NCBI RefSeq assembly: GCF_016900045.1
Contig: NZ_JACSNP010000003.1
Location: 1-64,000, forward strand
Origin: Fusobacterium mortiferum
Lineage (GTDB): Bacteria > Fusobacteriota > Fusobacteriia > Fusobacteriales > Fusobacteriaceae
Direction: 5' to 3'
Length of the DNA: 64,000 nucleotides
Under the pieces are notes generated by a model that made no database searches, was not told the DNA's origin, and was given only the letters and a program-made list of their open reading frames with translations. Positions 17,161 through 26,125 of this stretch are shown here, piece by piece. Position 1 is the stretch's first letter. Every line of letters begins with the position of its first letter. Position numbers and translations under genes: made by a program.

Positions 17161-20100
17161 CTATTTAAAATATTTTACTCCATTTTCAAATATTTTTTGC
17201 TCCTTATTCCCAATTATATTTTTATATACATTATTACCGATTCTCTCTGTATGTCCCATTTTACCAAATACTCTTCCATCTGGTGATGTTATTCCTTCTA
17301 TAGCAAAGCTTGATCCATTTGGATTAAATCTAAATTCATTTGTTGGCTCTCCCTCAAAGTTTACATATTGAGTTGCTACCTGTCCATTCTCAAACAGCTT
17401 TTTAATTACTTCATCACTTGCAAAGAATCTTCCTTCCCCATGTGATACAGCTATTTCAAACTCTGATCCTACATCTATTCCTGCAAGCCAAGGTGATTTA
17501 TTTGAAGTAACTTTTGTTTTTACCATTTGAGAGATATGTCTTCCTATTTTATTGAATGTAAGAGTTGGAGAATTCTCAGTTATTTTACCAATTTCTCCAT
17601 ATGGTAATAATCCTGATTTTATTAAAGCTTGGAATCCATTACATATTCCTAAGATAAGTCCATCTCTCTCTAAAAATTTATGAATTGCTTCTGCTACCTT
17701 TGGATTTGTAAGTACCGTTGCTATAAATTTACCAGAACCATCTGGTTCATCTCCAGCACTAAATCCACCTGGAAACATAAGAATTTGTGAGTTATTGATC
17801 TCTTTTACCATTTTTTCAATAGAGTCATTTATATACTCTTGAGTTAAGTTTCTAAATACCAGTATATTTGATTCCGCTCCAGCTTTTTCAAATACCTTAG
17901 CTGAATCATATTCACAGTTTGTTCCTGGAAAAGCTGGTACTAAAACTCTTGGTTTAGCTACTTTATTTTTACAAACTACAATCTCTTTCTTTTCATATGG
18001 TGTCCAAATATATTTTTCTACCTTTTCCACTGTTTTATGTGGGAATACTGGGAATAACTTATCTAACCATACCCTTTCACCAGTACTCATATCTATCTCT
18101 ACTTCTCCAACAATAATCTTATATTCAGATATTGTCTCCCCTATTAATTCAATATTATTACCAGTAAGTTCAACTGAAGATTCAATTATAAAGCTACCAT
18201 ATCCTAATTTAAATAGTTCGTTTCCAAGATCTTTTATTTTAGCTCCTACTCTATTTCCTAATGTCATCTTACTTACAGCTTCAGCTATTCCTCCATGTTT
18301 TAATGTCATAGCTGATAATATATTTCCTTTAATTATATTTTCATGTAAATATTCAAAATTCATTTTCAATTCATCTACATTAGGCATATAGTTCTCTAGC
18401 ATATGATGTTTTAATAAATAGATTTTATTTCCTGATTTTTTAAATTCAGGTGATATAACTACACTAGCTTTTACTGGTGCTACAGCAAATGAGATCAATG
18501 TAGGTGGTACGTGTATATCATTAAATGTTCCACTCATCGAATCTTTTCCACCTATGGCTGGAATTTCAAAAGCTCTTTGCATCTCTATTGTTCCTAATAA
18601 AGCTGAGAAAGGTTTTCCCCAATTTATAGGATTTTGTCCTAATTTTTGGAAGTACTCTTGGAATGACAATCTTATTTTTTTATAATCAACTCCAACACTC
18701 ACTAACTTTGCTAAGGATTCAACCACTGCATAAGCTCCTCCGTGAAATTGAGACCATGATGATAAAACCGGATTATATCCCCATGTGATTGCAGATGCTG
18801 TGTCTGTCTCTCCATTGATCAATGGAATTTTTTGTACACTTACATCTGTTGGAGTCATTTGATATTTTCCTCCAAATGGCATAAGTACAGTTGTTGCTCC
18901 TATTGTAGAGTCAAACATCTCCATAAGTCCTTTTTGTGAGGCTACATTTAGTGAAGATAGCATGTTATACCATCTTTCTTCTAAAGTTTTTCCATCATAT
19001 TCTATATTTACAAGTGGACTTTCTTCATAATTTATATTTTCTACTTCTACCTCACTCTCTTGAGTAACTCCATTAGTATCTAAAAACTCCCTTGAGATAT
19101 CAACTATCTTTTTACCTTTCCAATTTAATACTAATCTATTTGTATCAGTAACTACTGCCACCACAGTTGCTTCTAAGTTCTCTCTATTTGCTAAATCTAT
19201 AAACTTATCTCTATCTTTTGCTTCTATCACCACTGCCATTCTCTCTTGCGATTCAGAGATAGCAAGTTCTGTTCCACTCAATCCTAGATATTTTGTTGGA
19301 ACTACATCTAGATTTATATCTAGCCCTGGAGCTAATTCTCCTATTGCTACTGATACACCCCCAGCTCCAAAATCATTACATTTTTTTATAAGTTTTGTAA
19401 CCTCTGGATTTCTAAATAGCCTTTGTATTTTTCTTTCCTCTGGTGCATTTCCCTTTTGAACCTCTGCTCCACAAAGTCTTAAAGAATCATCAGTATGCTC
19501 CTTTGATGAACCAGTTGCTCCACCACAACCATCTCTTCCCGTTTTTCCACCTAAAAGTACAACTATATCTCCTGTTGAAGCACTTTCTCTTCTTACCCAA
19601 TCAGCAGGTACTGCTCCTACAACAGCTCCTACCTCCATTCTTTTTGCTTTATATCCATCATGGTATATCTCAGCTACATGCCCAGTAGTAAGACCTATCT
19701 GATTTCCATATGCAGAGTATCCAGCCGCTGCTCCAGTAGTTATTTTCTTTTGTGGTAGTTTTCCTTGAAGAGTATCTTCTAACTTCTCTAATGGATTTCC
19801 AGATCCTGTCACTCTAATAGCTTGGTAAACATATGCTCTTCCAGATAGTGGATCTCTTATTGCTCCCCCTAAACATGTTGAAGCACCACCAAAAGGTTCT
19901 ATCTCTGTCGGATGATTATGAGTTTCATTTTTAAACATCAATAACCATTTTTCAATTTTCCCATCTACATCTACATCTATGTACACTGAACAAGCATTTA
20001 TCTCATCTGATACTTCTAAATCATTTAATTTTCCTGTTTTTCTCATCTCTTTACCACAGATTGTCGCCATATCCATTAAAGAGATATATTTTTTTTCTAC

Positions 20101-20889
20101 TTTTTCTTGATGAACAAATTTTCTAGCTTCTAAATAATTCTCAAAAGCTTTTTGTAAAGTATCTCCAAATTCTGATTTTGGAAAAATTATATTTTTTATT
20201 TTAGTTTCAAAAGTTGTATGTCTACAATGGTCAGACCAATATGTATCTAAAACTTTTATCTCTGTTTCAGTTGGATCTCTTCTTTCCGTATTTTTAAAAT
20301 ACTCTTGAACAAAGGCTATATCTGCAAATGTCATTGCAAGCCCTAACTCTTTTCTAAAATTTTCCAATTCTGCAGCTTTATATCCTATAAACCCATTATA
20401 TACTGGTACCTCTTGAGCTTGTTCTCCACTCTCTATTTCTAATTTTTCAAGAGATTTTTCTCTCATCTCAACTGGGTTAATGTAGTATTTTTTTACTCTT
20501 TCTAAATCTTCTGTAGAGATATTTCCTTCAAGAATTATAACTCTTCCACTTGTTACTACAGTTTCTTGATTTTTATCAGATATTAAATTTAAACATTGCA
20601 TAGCTGAATCAGCTCTTTGATCAAATTGACCTGGTAAAAACTCTATAGCAAAGTATTTTGCTCCTTTATTATCTAATTTTTCAGTTACTATATCTGTTAC
20701 TACTTCAGAAAATATCAATTTCTTAGCTTTTTCTAGCTCTAAACTATCTATTTTAAAGATATCATAACAATTTAGTAATCTTACTTTTTCAAGTCCCTTT
20801 AATTGAAGGCTCTCTTTTAATTCATTTTCAAGTCTTTTGGCTTCTAAGTCAAATCCTGGTCTCTTCTCTACAAAAATACGGTAATTCAT
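17161..20889 (-). CDS. purL: phosphoribosylformylglycinamidine synthase, large single-chain form
   Basis: At 1242 residues this is the fused FGAM synthase that combines PurS-like, PurL synthetase and PurQ glutaminase functions. The synthetase part shows the HNHPTEIEPFGGAST segment and GGKDSMSGTF; the C-terminal amidotransferase domain begins near residue 980 (VLVPAFPGTNCEYD) with the nucleophile in LGICNGFQAL and the His/Glu of AVSHGEGRF. It uses glutamine and ATP. Second gene of the operon, 37 bases after fhs. Confidence 0.97.
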   Translation of the reverse strand: MNYRIFVEKRPGFDLEAKRLENELKESLQLKGLEKVRLLNCYDIFKIDSLELEKAKKLIFSEVVTDIVTEKLDNKGAKYFAIEFLPGQFDQRADSAMQCLNLISDKNQETVVTSGRVIILEGNISTEDLERVKKYYINPVEMREKSLEKLEIESGEQAQEVPVYNGFIGYKAAELENFRKELGLAMTFADIAFVQEYFKNTERRDPTETEIKVLDTYWSDHCRHTTFETKIKNIIFPKSEFGDTLQKAFENYLEARKFVHQEKVEKKYISLMDMATICGKEMRKTGKLNDLEVSDEINACSVYIDVDVDGKIEKWLLMFKNETHNHPTEIEPFGGASTCLGGAIRDPLSGRAYVYQAIRVTGSGNPLEKLEDTLQGKLPQKKITTGAAAGYSAYGNQIGLTTGHVAEIYHDGYKAKRMEVGAVVGAVPADWVRRESASTGDIVVLLGGKTGRDGCGGATGSSKEHTDDSLRLCGAEVQKGNAPEERKIQRLFRNPEVTKLIKKCNDFGAGGVSVAIGELAPGLDINLDVVPTKYLGLSGTELAISESQERMAVVIEAKDRDKFIDLANRENLEATVVAVVTDTNRLVLNWKGKKIVDISREFLDTNGVTQESEVEVENINYEESPLVNIEYDGKTLEERWYNMLSSLNVASQKGLMEMFDSTIGATTVLMPFGGKYQMTPTDVSVQKIPLINGETDTASAITWGYNPVLSSWSQFHGGAYAVVESLAKLVSVGVDYKKIRLSFQEYFQKLGQNPINWGKPFSALLGTIEMQRAFEIPAIGGKDSMSGTFNDIHVPPTLISFAVAPVKASVVISPEFKKSGNKIYLLKHHMLENYMPNVDELKMNFEYLHENIIKGNILSAMTLKHGGIAEAVSKMTLGNRVGAKIKDLGNELFKLGYGSFIIESSVELTGNNIELIGETISEYKIIVGEVEIDMSTGERVWLDKLFPVFPHKTVEKVEKYIWTPYEKKEIVVCKNKVAKPRVLVPAFPGTNCEYDSAKVFEKAGAESNILVFRNLTQEYINDSIEKMVKEINNSQILMFPGGFSAGDEPDGSGKFIATVLTNPKVAEAIHKFLERDGLILGICNGFQALIKSGLLPYGEIGKITENSPTLTFNKIGRHISQMVKTKVTSNKSPWLAGIDVGSEFEIAVSHGEGRFFASDEVIKKLFENGQVATQYVNFEGEPTNEFRFNPNGSSFAIEGITSPDGRVFGKMGHTERIGNNVYKNIIGNKEQKIFENGVKYFK

Positions 20890-20926
20890 TTCTCCTCCTG
20901 AAAAACTTAATATAGAATTTTTTATA

Positions 20927-22591
20927 CTAGAATAATCCCTCTATTTTTCCATTTTCATCTATATCTATCAATTCTGCAGCTGGCTTTTTAGGTAATCCTG
21001 GCATATCTATTATATCTCCTGCCATTGCCACTATAAATCCTGCTCCTGCTGATATTCTCAACTCATTAATTGTTACTGTGAATCCTGTAGGTCTTCCTAT
21101 TAATGCAGCATTGTCTGAAAGAGATTTTTGAGTTTTAGACATACAAACTGGTAAATCTCCATAACCTAGCTCATCTATTGTTTTTAACATTTTTTTAGCT
21201 CCAGTGCTAAATTCCACTCCATCAGCACCGTAGATCTCTTTTGCTATTATCTCTATTTTATCTTTTATACTTAATTCTAATGGATAAAGTGGTTTATAAT
21301 CATCTATTTCTCTTTCTAACTGAGTAATTACTTCCTTAGCAAGAGAAATTCCACCTTCTCCTCCCTTTGCCCATACCTCACATAATGCTACTGGTACATC
21401 TAATTTTTTACAATGTTTTTCTATAAATTCAAGTTCTTTCTCTGTATCACTTACAAACCTATTAATTGCTACTACAACTGGTAAATTATACTTCTTCATA
21501 TTTTCTATATGCTTATCTAAATTTGCTATTCCTTTTTCTAAAGCTTCTACATTCTCTTCTGAAAGCTCCTTTGCTCCTCCGTGATGTTTCAAAGCTCTTA
21601 CTGTAGCTACTATTACCACACAGTTAGGTTTTAGATTTCCTTTTCTACACTTTATATCTAAAAATTTCTCTGCTCCTAGATCAGCGGCAAATCCAGCTTC
21701 TGTAATAGCGTAATCTGAAAGTTTTAAAGCTAATTTTGTAGCTAATATTGAGTTACAACCGTGAGCTATATTAGCAAATGGTCCTCCATGAATAAATACA
21801 GGAGTATTTTCTAAAGTTTGAACAAGGTTTGGTTTTAATGCTTCTTTCAACAGTGCTGTTACAGCTCCCTCTATTTTTAACTCCCCAACTGTTAAAGCTT
21901 TTCCATCTTTCGAATACCCAAATACCATATTTCTAATCTTATCTTTTAAATCCATCAATGAATTAGCTAAACATAGAACAGCCATTATCTCAGAAGCTAC
22001 TGTTATTTGGAAAGATGATTCTCTTGGAACACCATTTACCTTTCCACCAAGCCCTATAACAACCTCTCTTAAGGCTCTATCATTCATATCCACTACTCTT
22101 TTCCAAGATATCTTTGTAATATCTATATCTAAAGCATTTCCTGAGTTGATATGATTATCTATACAAGCAGCAATTAAATTATGTGCTACCCCTATAGCAT
22201 GTAAATCTCCAGTAAAATGTAAATTGATATCTTCCATTGGAATTACTTGAGCATATCCTCCACCAGTAGCTCCTCCTTTCATTCCAAATACAGGTCCAAG
22301 TGAAGGCTCTCTCAAAGCAGCTATAGAGGATTTTCCTAATTTATTTAGTGCTTGAGTAAGTCCTACTGTTACTGTAGATTTCCCTTCTCCTGCTGGAGTT
22401 GGAGTAATTGCAGTTACTAATACTAATTTCCCATCTTTTCTATTTTCAAGTTTTTTTAATACATCTAAATTAACCTTTGCCTTATACTTACCATACTGCT
22501 CTATATCATCTTCAGTAAGTCCTACTTTTTTTGCTATCTCTATAATATTTTCTATTTTTGCCTCTTGAGCTATTTGAATATCAGTTTTCAC
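20927..22591 (-). CDS. fhs: formate-tetrahydrofolate ligase
   Basis: A 554-residue 10-formyl-THF synthetase. The ATP-binding loop [16 protein letters not shown] is near residue 65, and the family segments [14 protein letters not shown] and [15 protein letters not shown] are intact. The enzyme makes 10-formyl-tetrahydrofolate from formate, the one-carbon donor of PurN and PurH encoded downstream, which explains its place at the head of the purine operon. GTG/ATG context: AGGAGG lies just upstream of the ATG. Confidence 0.97.
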   Translation of the reverse strand: MKTDIQIAQEAKIENIIEIAKKVGLTEDDIEQYGKYKAKVNLDVLKKLENRKDGKLVLVTAITPTPAGEGKSTVTVGLTQALNKLGKSSIAALREPSLGPVFGMKGGATGGGYAQVIPMEDINLHFTGDLHAIGVAHNLIAACIDNHINSGNALDIDITKISWKRVVDMNDRALREVVIGLGGKVNGVPRESSFQITVASEIMAVLCLANSLMDLKDKIRNMVFGYSKDGKALTVGELKIEGAVTALLKEALKPNLVQTLENTPVFIHGGPFANIAHGCNSILATKLALKLSDYAITEAGFAADLGAEKFLDIKCRKGNLKPNCVVIVATVRALKHHGGAKELSEENVEALEKGIANLDKHIENMKKYNLPVVVAINRFVSDTEKELEFIEKHCKKLDVPVALCEVWAKGGEGGISLAKEVITQLEREIDDYKPLYPLELSIKDKIEIIAKEIYGADGVEFSTGAKKMLKTIDELGYGDLPVCMSKTQKSLSDNAALIGRPTGFTVTINELRISAGAGFIVAMAGDIIDMPGLPKKPAAELIDIDENGKIEGLF

Positions 22592-22615
22592 ATTTTCCTC
22601 CTCAAAGTTTCTATT

Positions 22616-22669
22616 AAAACAAAAGGTCTAAACATATACTGATGCTCTGCATTAGTATACACTTAGACC
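22616..22669 (-). terminator. intrinsic terminator/attenuator before fhs
   Basis: On the minus strand GGTCTAA and an 11-base helix pair with their partners around a 3-base loop with one 3x3 internal loop, ending TTAGACC followed by TTTTGTTTT. It lies between the leader ORF and fhs. The last six codons of that ORF form the 5' arm of the stem, so ribosome occupancy and terminator formation exclude each other. Confidence 0.85.
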
Positions 22670-22768
22670 ATTTCTTATACATATTTTTAAGTTTACAACT
22701 ATGCCTTTGTTAGAAATTGATTTTAAACTATTTTTCAGTTTTTTTCTCTTTTCATTAACAAATAACAT
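22652..22768 (-). CDS. 38-residue leader peptide ORF in the purine operon leader
   Basis: Starts with ATG six bases after a near-perfect Shine-Dalgarno (GGGAGG, 22775-22780) and encodes MLFVNEKRKKLKNS followed by a moderately hydrophobic tail ending NGLSVY. No homology is recognised. The stop codon TAA lies at the tip of the downstream terminator stem. Upstream, TTTTCCTC (22803-22810) can pair with GAGGAAGA over its Shine-Dalgarno, so its translation could depend on the folding state of the aptamer just before it. Coding status is inferred from the ribosome site and layout. Confidence 0.55.
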   Translation of the reverse strand: MLFVNEKRKKLKNSLKSISNKGIVVNLKICIRNGLSVY

Positions 22769-22838
22769 ACTCTTCCTCCCTAACAATATCATACATACCA
22801 AAGAGGAAAATAATAGTCATACAACTATTATCTTTAAA

Positions 22839-22903
22839 CTCATAGCGGTTTTTTACAGTGGTAAACCCTAGAAACTCCTCACCATATTTGAGGTATATAT
22901 GAG
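22839..22903 (-). ncRNA. purine-riboswitch-like aptamer (guanine-type variant) upstream of fhs-pur
   Basis: P1 is CTCATA/TATGAG. P2 is CCTCA/TGAGG with loop AATATGG, close to the canonical L2. J2/3 reads GTTTCTAG, matching the purine riboswitch core except that the last base is G rather than C. P3 is GGTTT/AAACC with a loop containing CC for the L2-L3 contact, longer than usual. J3/1 reads GCT, keeping the pyrimidine (C) that specifies guanine-type ligands but with G for the usual A before it. Its location at the start of the purine operon supports the call; the deviations may alter the ligand. Confidence 0.8.
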
Positions 22904-22925
22904 ATATTTTTTCTTTCATATGTTA

Positions 22926-22954
22926 AGAATATCATATTTTTTGTTTTTTGTCAA
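22926..22954 (-). promoter_or_regulatory. promoter of the fhs-pur operon
   Basis: Consensus -35 TTGACA (22949-22954) and -10 TATTCT (22926-22931) with 17-bp spacing on the minus strand. The expected transcription start is about 15 bases before the aptamer. Confidence 0.8.
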
Positions 22955-23024
22955 AATAAAAACTTTTTTCTTTTAAAATTTTATTTTTTATTTTTATTTC
23001 AGTACTCTATCAGTATTTTAAGAA

Positions 23025-23462
23025 CTATTTGTTTATTATTTTATTATATAAAAATTCTATTGCTAAGATATATCCATCACTACCAAGACCACATATTTGA
23101 CCTATACAAGCTGCTGCAGTAAACGATTTATGCCTAAAATCCTCTCTTTTATGAATGTTTGAAATATGTACTTCTATAGTTGGAATACTTACACTTTTTA
23201 TTGCATCATATAGTGCTATTGATGTATGAGTATAGGCTCCCGGATTAATAACAATCCCATCAAATTTATCAAAATATGCTTTTTGAATTAAGTTTATTAA
23301 TTCTCCTTCTATATTACTTTGATATATTTCTAATTCTATCTCTTTTTTTATATTTTTTTTAATATATTGACACATTTCTTCATAGTTTTGTGAACCATAT
23401 ACTTCTTTTTCCCTTATACCTAAAAAATTTATATTTGGTCCATTTAACACCATAATTTTCAT
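23025..23462 (-). CDS. aroQ: type II 3-dehydroquinate dehydratase
   Basis: A 145-residue AroQ, the small dodecameric type II enzyme converting 3-dehydroquinate to 3-dehydroshikimate. MVLNGPNINFLG with the following Tyr (EVYGSQNY), the NPGAYTHTSIALYDAI block and EVHISNIHKREDFR with the catalytic His are all visible. Last gene of an aroC-aroE-aroQ set, 12 bases after aroE. No clear terminator is seen behind it. Confidence 0.95.
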   Translation of the reverse strand: MKIMVLNGPNINFLGIREKEVYGSQNYEEMCQYIKKNIKKEIELEIYQSNIEGELINLIQKAYFDKFDGIVINPGAYTHTSIALYDAIKSVSIPTIEVHISNIHKREDFRHKSFTAAACIGQICGLGSDGYILAIEFLYNKIINK

Positions 23463-23474
23463 ACTCTATTCACC

Positions 23475-24284
23475 TCATTTTAATCTTTCTAAAAGTATTT
23501 TTTCTATTCTATCTTCTATACTATTATCTATTTTTATCCCCTCCCATAGCTCATCACTTTTTATAGCTTGAGCTATTAACATAGTTATTCCATCTACACA
23601 TTTTAATCCAATCTCATCTGCTTCCTTTAAAAACTTTGTAATCTTTGGATTGTAAACTATATCAACTGCTACACTAAAATTTTTAAATATATCTTTATTT
23701 ACAGGTGTACTATCTATATTAGGATACATTCCTAAAGGAGTAGTATTTATTATGATATCACCCATACCAATCTCATCGTATGATACAACTTTTATATCCT
23801 TAAATTTATTTTTTAACTCCTCTTTTTTCTTTTCTACATCTCTAGTTACTACTATTATCTCCTTAGCCTCTAGGTCACTTAAAGCCACTATAACAGATTT
23901 AGATGCTCCTCCACTTCCTAAAACATAACATAGCTTATTTTTTACTTGAACCTCACTTTTTTTTAACATCTCAATTACACCAAAGTAATCACTATTATAT
24001 CCATAACTTTTTCCCTTTTCTATTTTTACGAGATTTACTGCTCCTATTTTTTTAGCTTCTTCAGATATATAATCCAAATGTTCTATTATACTTTCTTTAT
24101 AAGGAATTGTAACATTAAATCCTTTTATACCTTTTTTTAACATTATCTCTAATATATTTTTACTATCTTCCATCTCATATAGTGAATACTCTCCATCTAT
24201 TTTCAAACTTTTAAAAACATAGTTATGTATTATAGGTGAAAGAGAGTGTCCCAATTTTTTTCCCACAAGTCCGTACTTATTCAT
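23475..24284 (-). CDS. aroE: shikimate dehydrogenase
   Basis: NADP-dependent AroE of about 269 residues. LGHSLSPIIHN near the N-terminus binds shikimate, FNVTIPYKE holds the catalytic Lys, and LGSGGASKSV is the nucleotide-binding loop. I take the ATG at 24284 (MNKYGLVG) since the homologous N-terminus starts there; an ATG at 24302 would add six residues. The start overlaps the aroC stop (ATGAATAA). Confidence 0.93.
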   Translation of the reverse strand: MNKYGLVGKKLGHSLSPIIHNYVFKSLKIDGEYSLYEMEDSKNILEIMLKKGIKGFNVTIPYKESIIEHLDYISEEAKKIGAVNLVKIEKGKSYGYNSDYFGVIEMLKKSEVQVKNKLCYVLGSGGASKSVIVALSDLEAKEIIVVTRDVEKKKEELKNKFKDIKVVSYDEIGMGDIIINTTPLGMYPNIDSTPVNKDIFKNFSVAVDIVYNPKITKFLKEADEIGLKCVDGITMLIAQAIKSDELWEGIKIDNSIEDRIEKILLERLK

Positions 24285-25371
24285 ATTTACCACCAGCCTC
24301 ATATATTTTATCTAATAATGCTATTGCCATAACTGATTCAATTACTACAACAGCTCTTGGAACTATACAAGGATCGTGTCTTCCCTCTATCACCAGCTCA
24401 CAATTTTCCTTTGTTTTTATATTTACAGTATTTTGAATTTTTGAAATTGAAGGTGTTGGTTTTATTGCAACTCTGAAACTAATAGGCATACCAGTTGAGA
24501 GTCCACCTAATATTCCACCATTATTATTCCTTTTCGTTTTTATTTTTTCCCCTTCATAATAATACTCATCTTTTATTTCACTACCATAATATCTTGTTAT
24601 ATCAAATCCCTTTCCAAACTCTATCCCTTTTACAGCTGGAATAGAGAAAGCTAAATGAGATATACTACTTTCTAAAGAATCAAAAAATGGTTCCCCTAAG
24701 CCTGCAGGTACACCTATTGCGAAACATTCTATAGTTCCTCCTACAGAATCTTGATTTATTCTTGCTTTTTCAATCTCTTCCTTTACCTCTAATATTTTTT
24801 TATCACTTAAAATAGCCATCTCCTTATAAGCTAATTTATCAAAAGCATCAAGTGTTAACTCCTCCATTTTTAAACTTTCAACCTCGATATTTTTTATGCT
24901 TTTTATTGAAGCTCCAACATATATCCCCTTTTTAGCTAAAATTGTTTTGGCTATACTTCCAGCAAATACTATAGGAGCAGTTATTCTCCCTGAAAAATGA
25001 CCTCCTCCTCTTACATCATTATTTCCTCTATACTTTATGAAAGCTGGATAATCACTGTGATTTGGTCTCATTACCTCCTTTAATTTAGAGTAATCTTTTG
25101 ATTTTTTATCTTCATTTCTTATTATTGCACAAAGCGGTGCCCCTGTTGTTTTTCCCTCATATATGCCACTTAAAATTTCAAAGGAATCACTTTCCTTTCT
25201 TTGAGTCGAAAATTTATTTCTACCAGGAGCTCGTCTCTCCATATTTTTTTCTATACTTTCAAAATCTAATTCTATCCCACTTGCTAAACCATCTATATTT
25301 ATTCCTATAGCTTTACCATGAGATTCTCCAAATATCGAAAGTCTCAAACTGTGTCCCCAATTCGCTCCCAT
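24277..25371 (-). CDS. aroC: chorismate synthase
   Basis: AroC of 364 residues from the ATG at 25371, which has AAAGGAGA upstream and gives the canonical start [12 protein letters not shown]; an upstream ATG would add an unlikely Lys-rich extension. Signatures: [19 protein letters not shown] and [12 protein letters not shown]. It converts EPSP to chorismate with reduced FMN. First gene of the shikimate set, divergent from the repeat protein at 25493. Confidence 0.95.
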   Translation of the reverse strand: MGANWGHSLRLSIFGESHGKAIGINIDGLASGIELDFESIEKNMERRAPGRNKFSTQRKESDSFEILSGIYEGKTTGAPLCAIIRNEDKKSKDYSKLKEVMRPNHSDYPAFIKYRGNNDVRGGGHFSGRITAPIVFAGSIAKTILAKKGIYVGASIKSIKNIEVESLKMEELTLDAFDKLAYKEMAILSDKKILEVKEEIEKARINQDSVGGTIECFAIGVPAGLGEPFFDSLESSISHLAFSIPAVKGIEFGKGFDITRYYGSEIKDEYYYEGEKIKTKRNNNGGILGGLSTGMPISFRVAIKPTPSISKIQNTVNIKTKENCELVIEGRHDPCIVPRAVVVIESVMAIALLDKIYEAGGKYE

Positions 25372-25454
25372 ATTATCTCCTTTCATATCTTTTTTCTTAC
25401 AATTATACCACATATTTTTCTGTATTAACTATACTATTTTTGATAAAAATATGC

Positions 25455-25460
25455 TATAAT
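25455..25460 (+). promoter_or_regulatory. extended -10 promoter of the repeat-rich exported protein
   Basis: TGCTATAAT, an extended -10 with no good -35, about 32 bases before the ATG at 25493. Confidence 0.6.
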
Positions 25461-25492
25461 AAAAACCGAATTTTGTTTATGGAGGAATTTAT

Positions 25493-26071
25493 ATGAAATT
25501 AAAATCATTATTAGCTGGAATAGCTTTACTATCTTCAGTTTCTTTTGGAGCTACTCAAGGAGCTCAATTTTCTATCCTACCTGGTGTTCAAATAGGAGCT
25601 ACTAAAACTGATTCAATAGATGGTTTCAGTTTTAACCTACTTGGAGCAGAAAACCAAAATGTTTCAGGACTAGATTTATCACTTATTGGTTACAGAAAAG
25701 TAAATGGTAACTTTAGTGGACTTCACCTTTCTTTATTCTTTGAGGCTTTTAGAGTAGATGGAAATATGAAAGGAATCTCATTAGCACTTTGGAATGATGT
25801 TAAAGGGGATGTAAATGGAGGAAATCTAGGACTTGTAAATACTGTTGGTGGAAATGCTACTTTCCAACTAGGAGGGCTTAATATGGTTAATCAAGAAGCT
25901 TTAGTACAGCTTGGATTTATTAACTATGCTCAACAAGTAGGAGGATTACAACTTGGTTTTATCAATGCTACTAAAAAATTAGAGGGATTACAAGTAGGGC
26001 TTATTAACTATGCTGAAAATGGAGTTTTTCCAGTTTTACCAATCGTTAACTTTAGAAAAACACTATTTTAA
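25493..26071 (+). CDS. exported repeat protein, LA_2272-like surface repeat family
   Basis: A 192-residue protein with a clear signal peptide (residues 1-19, ending SFG-A). The mature part is made of degenerate 12-16 residue units of the form GLQLGFINxx (for example VGGLQLGFINATKKLEGLQV), seen about nine times, predicting a small beta-solenoid or beta-barrel. This repeat type occurs in LA_2272-family surface proteins of spirochaetes and other diderms. It is a single-gene unit with its own promoter and a strong convergent terminator. An outer-membrane or surface location is likely; function unknown. Confidence 0.75.
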   Translation: MKLKSLLAGIALLSSVSFGATQGAQFSILPGVQIGATKTDSIDGFSFNLLGAENQNVSGLDLSLIGYRKVNGNFSGLHLSLFFEAFRVDGNMKGISLALWNDVKGDVNGGNLGLVNTVGGNATFQLGGLNMVNQEALVQLGFINYAQQVGGLQLGFINATKKLEGLQVGLINYAENGVFPVLPIVNFRKTLF

Positions 26072-26072
26072 T

Positions 26073-26125
26073 TAAAAAAAGCGTTCTATCAAAGATTAAT
26101 TTCATTGATAAAACGCTTTTTTTAT
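26073..26125. terminator. bidirectional terminator
   Basis: AAAAAGCGTT and CTATCAA pair with TTGATAA and AACGCTTTTT around a 12-base loop, flanked by A-run and T-run, so it works for both converging genes. Confidence 0.85.

Noticed and set aside
19443-19688. 81-codon plus-strand open frame inside purL
   Set aside because: Antisense to a well-conserved purL region, His/Leu-rich composition typical of a shadow frame, no ribosome site.
22980-23024. Terminator behind aroQ
   Set aside because: ACTGATAGAGTACT is only a weak imperfect hairpin without a clear T-run on the minus strand; not strong enough to list.
25372-25413. Upstream extension of aroC to an earlier ATG
   Set aside because: The ATG at 25371 has an ideal ribosome site and gives the family N-terminus; the extension is Lys-rich and includes the likely leader.
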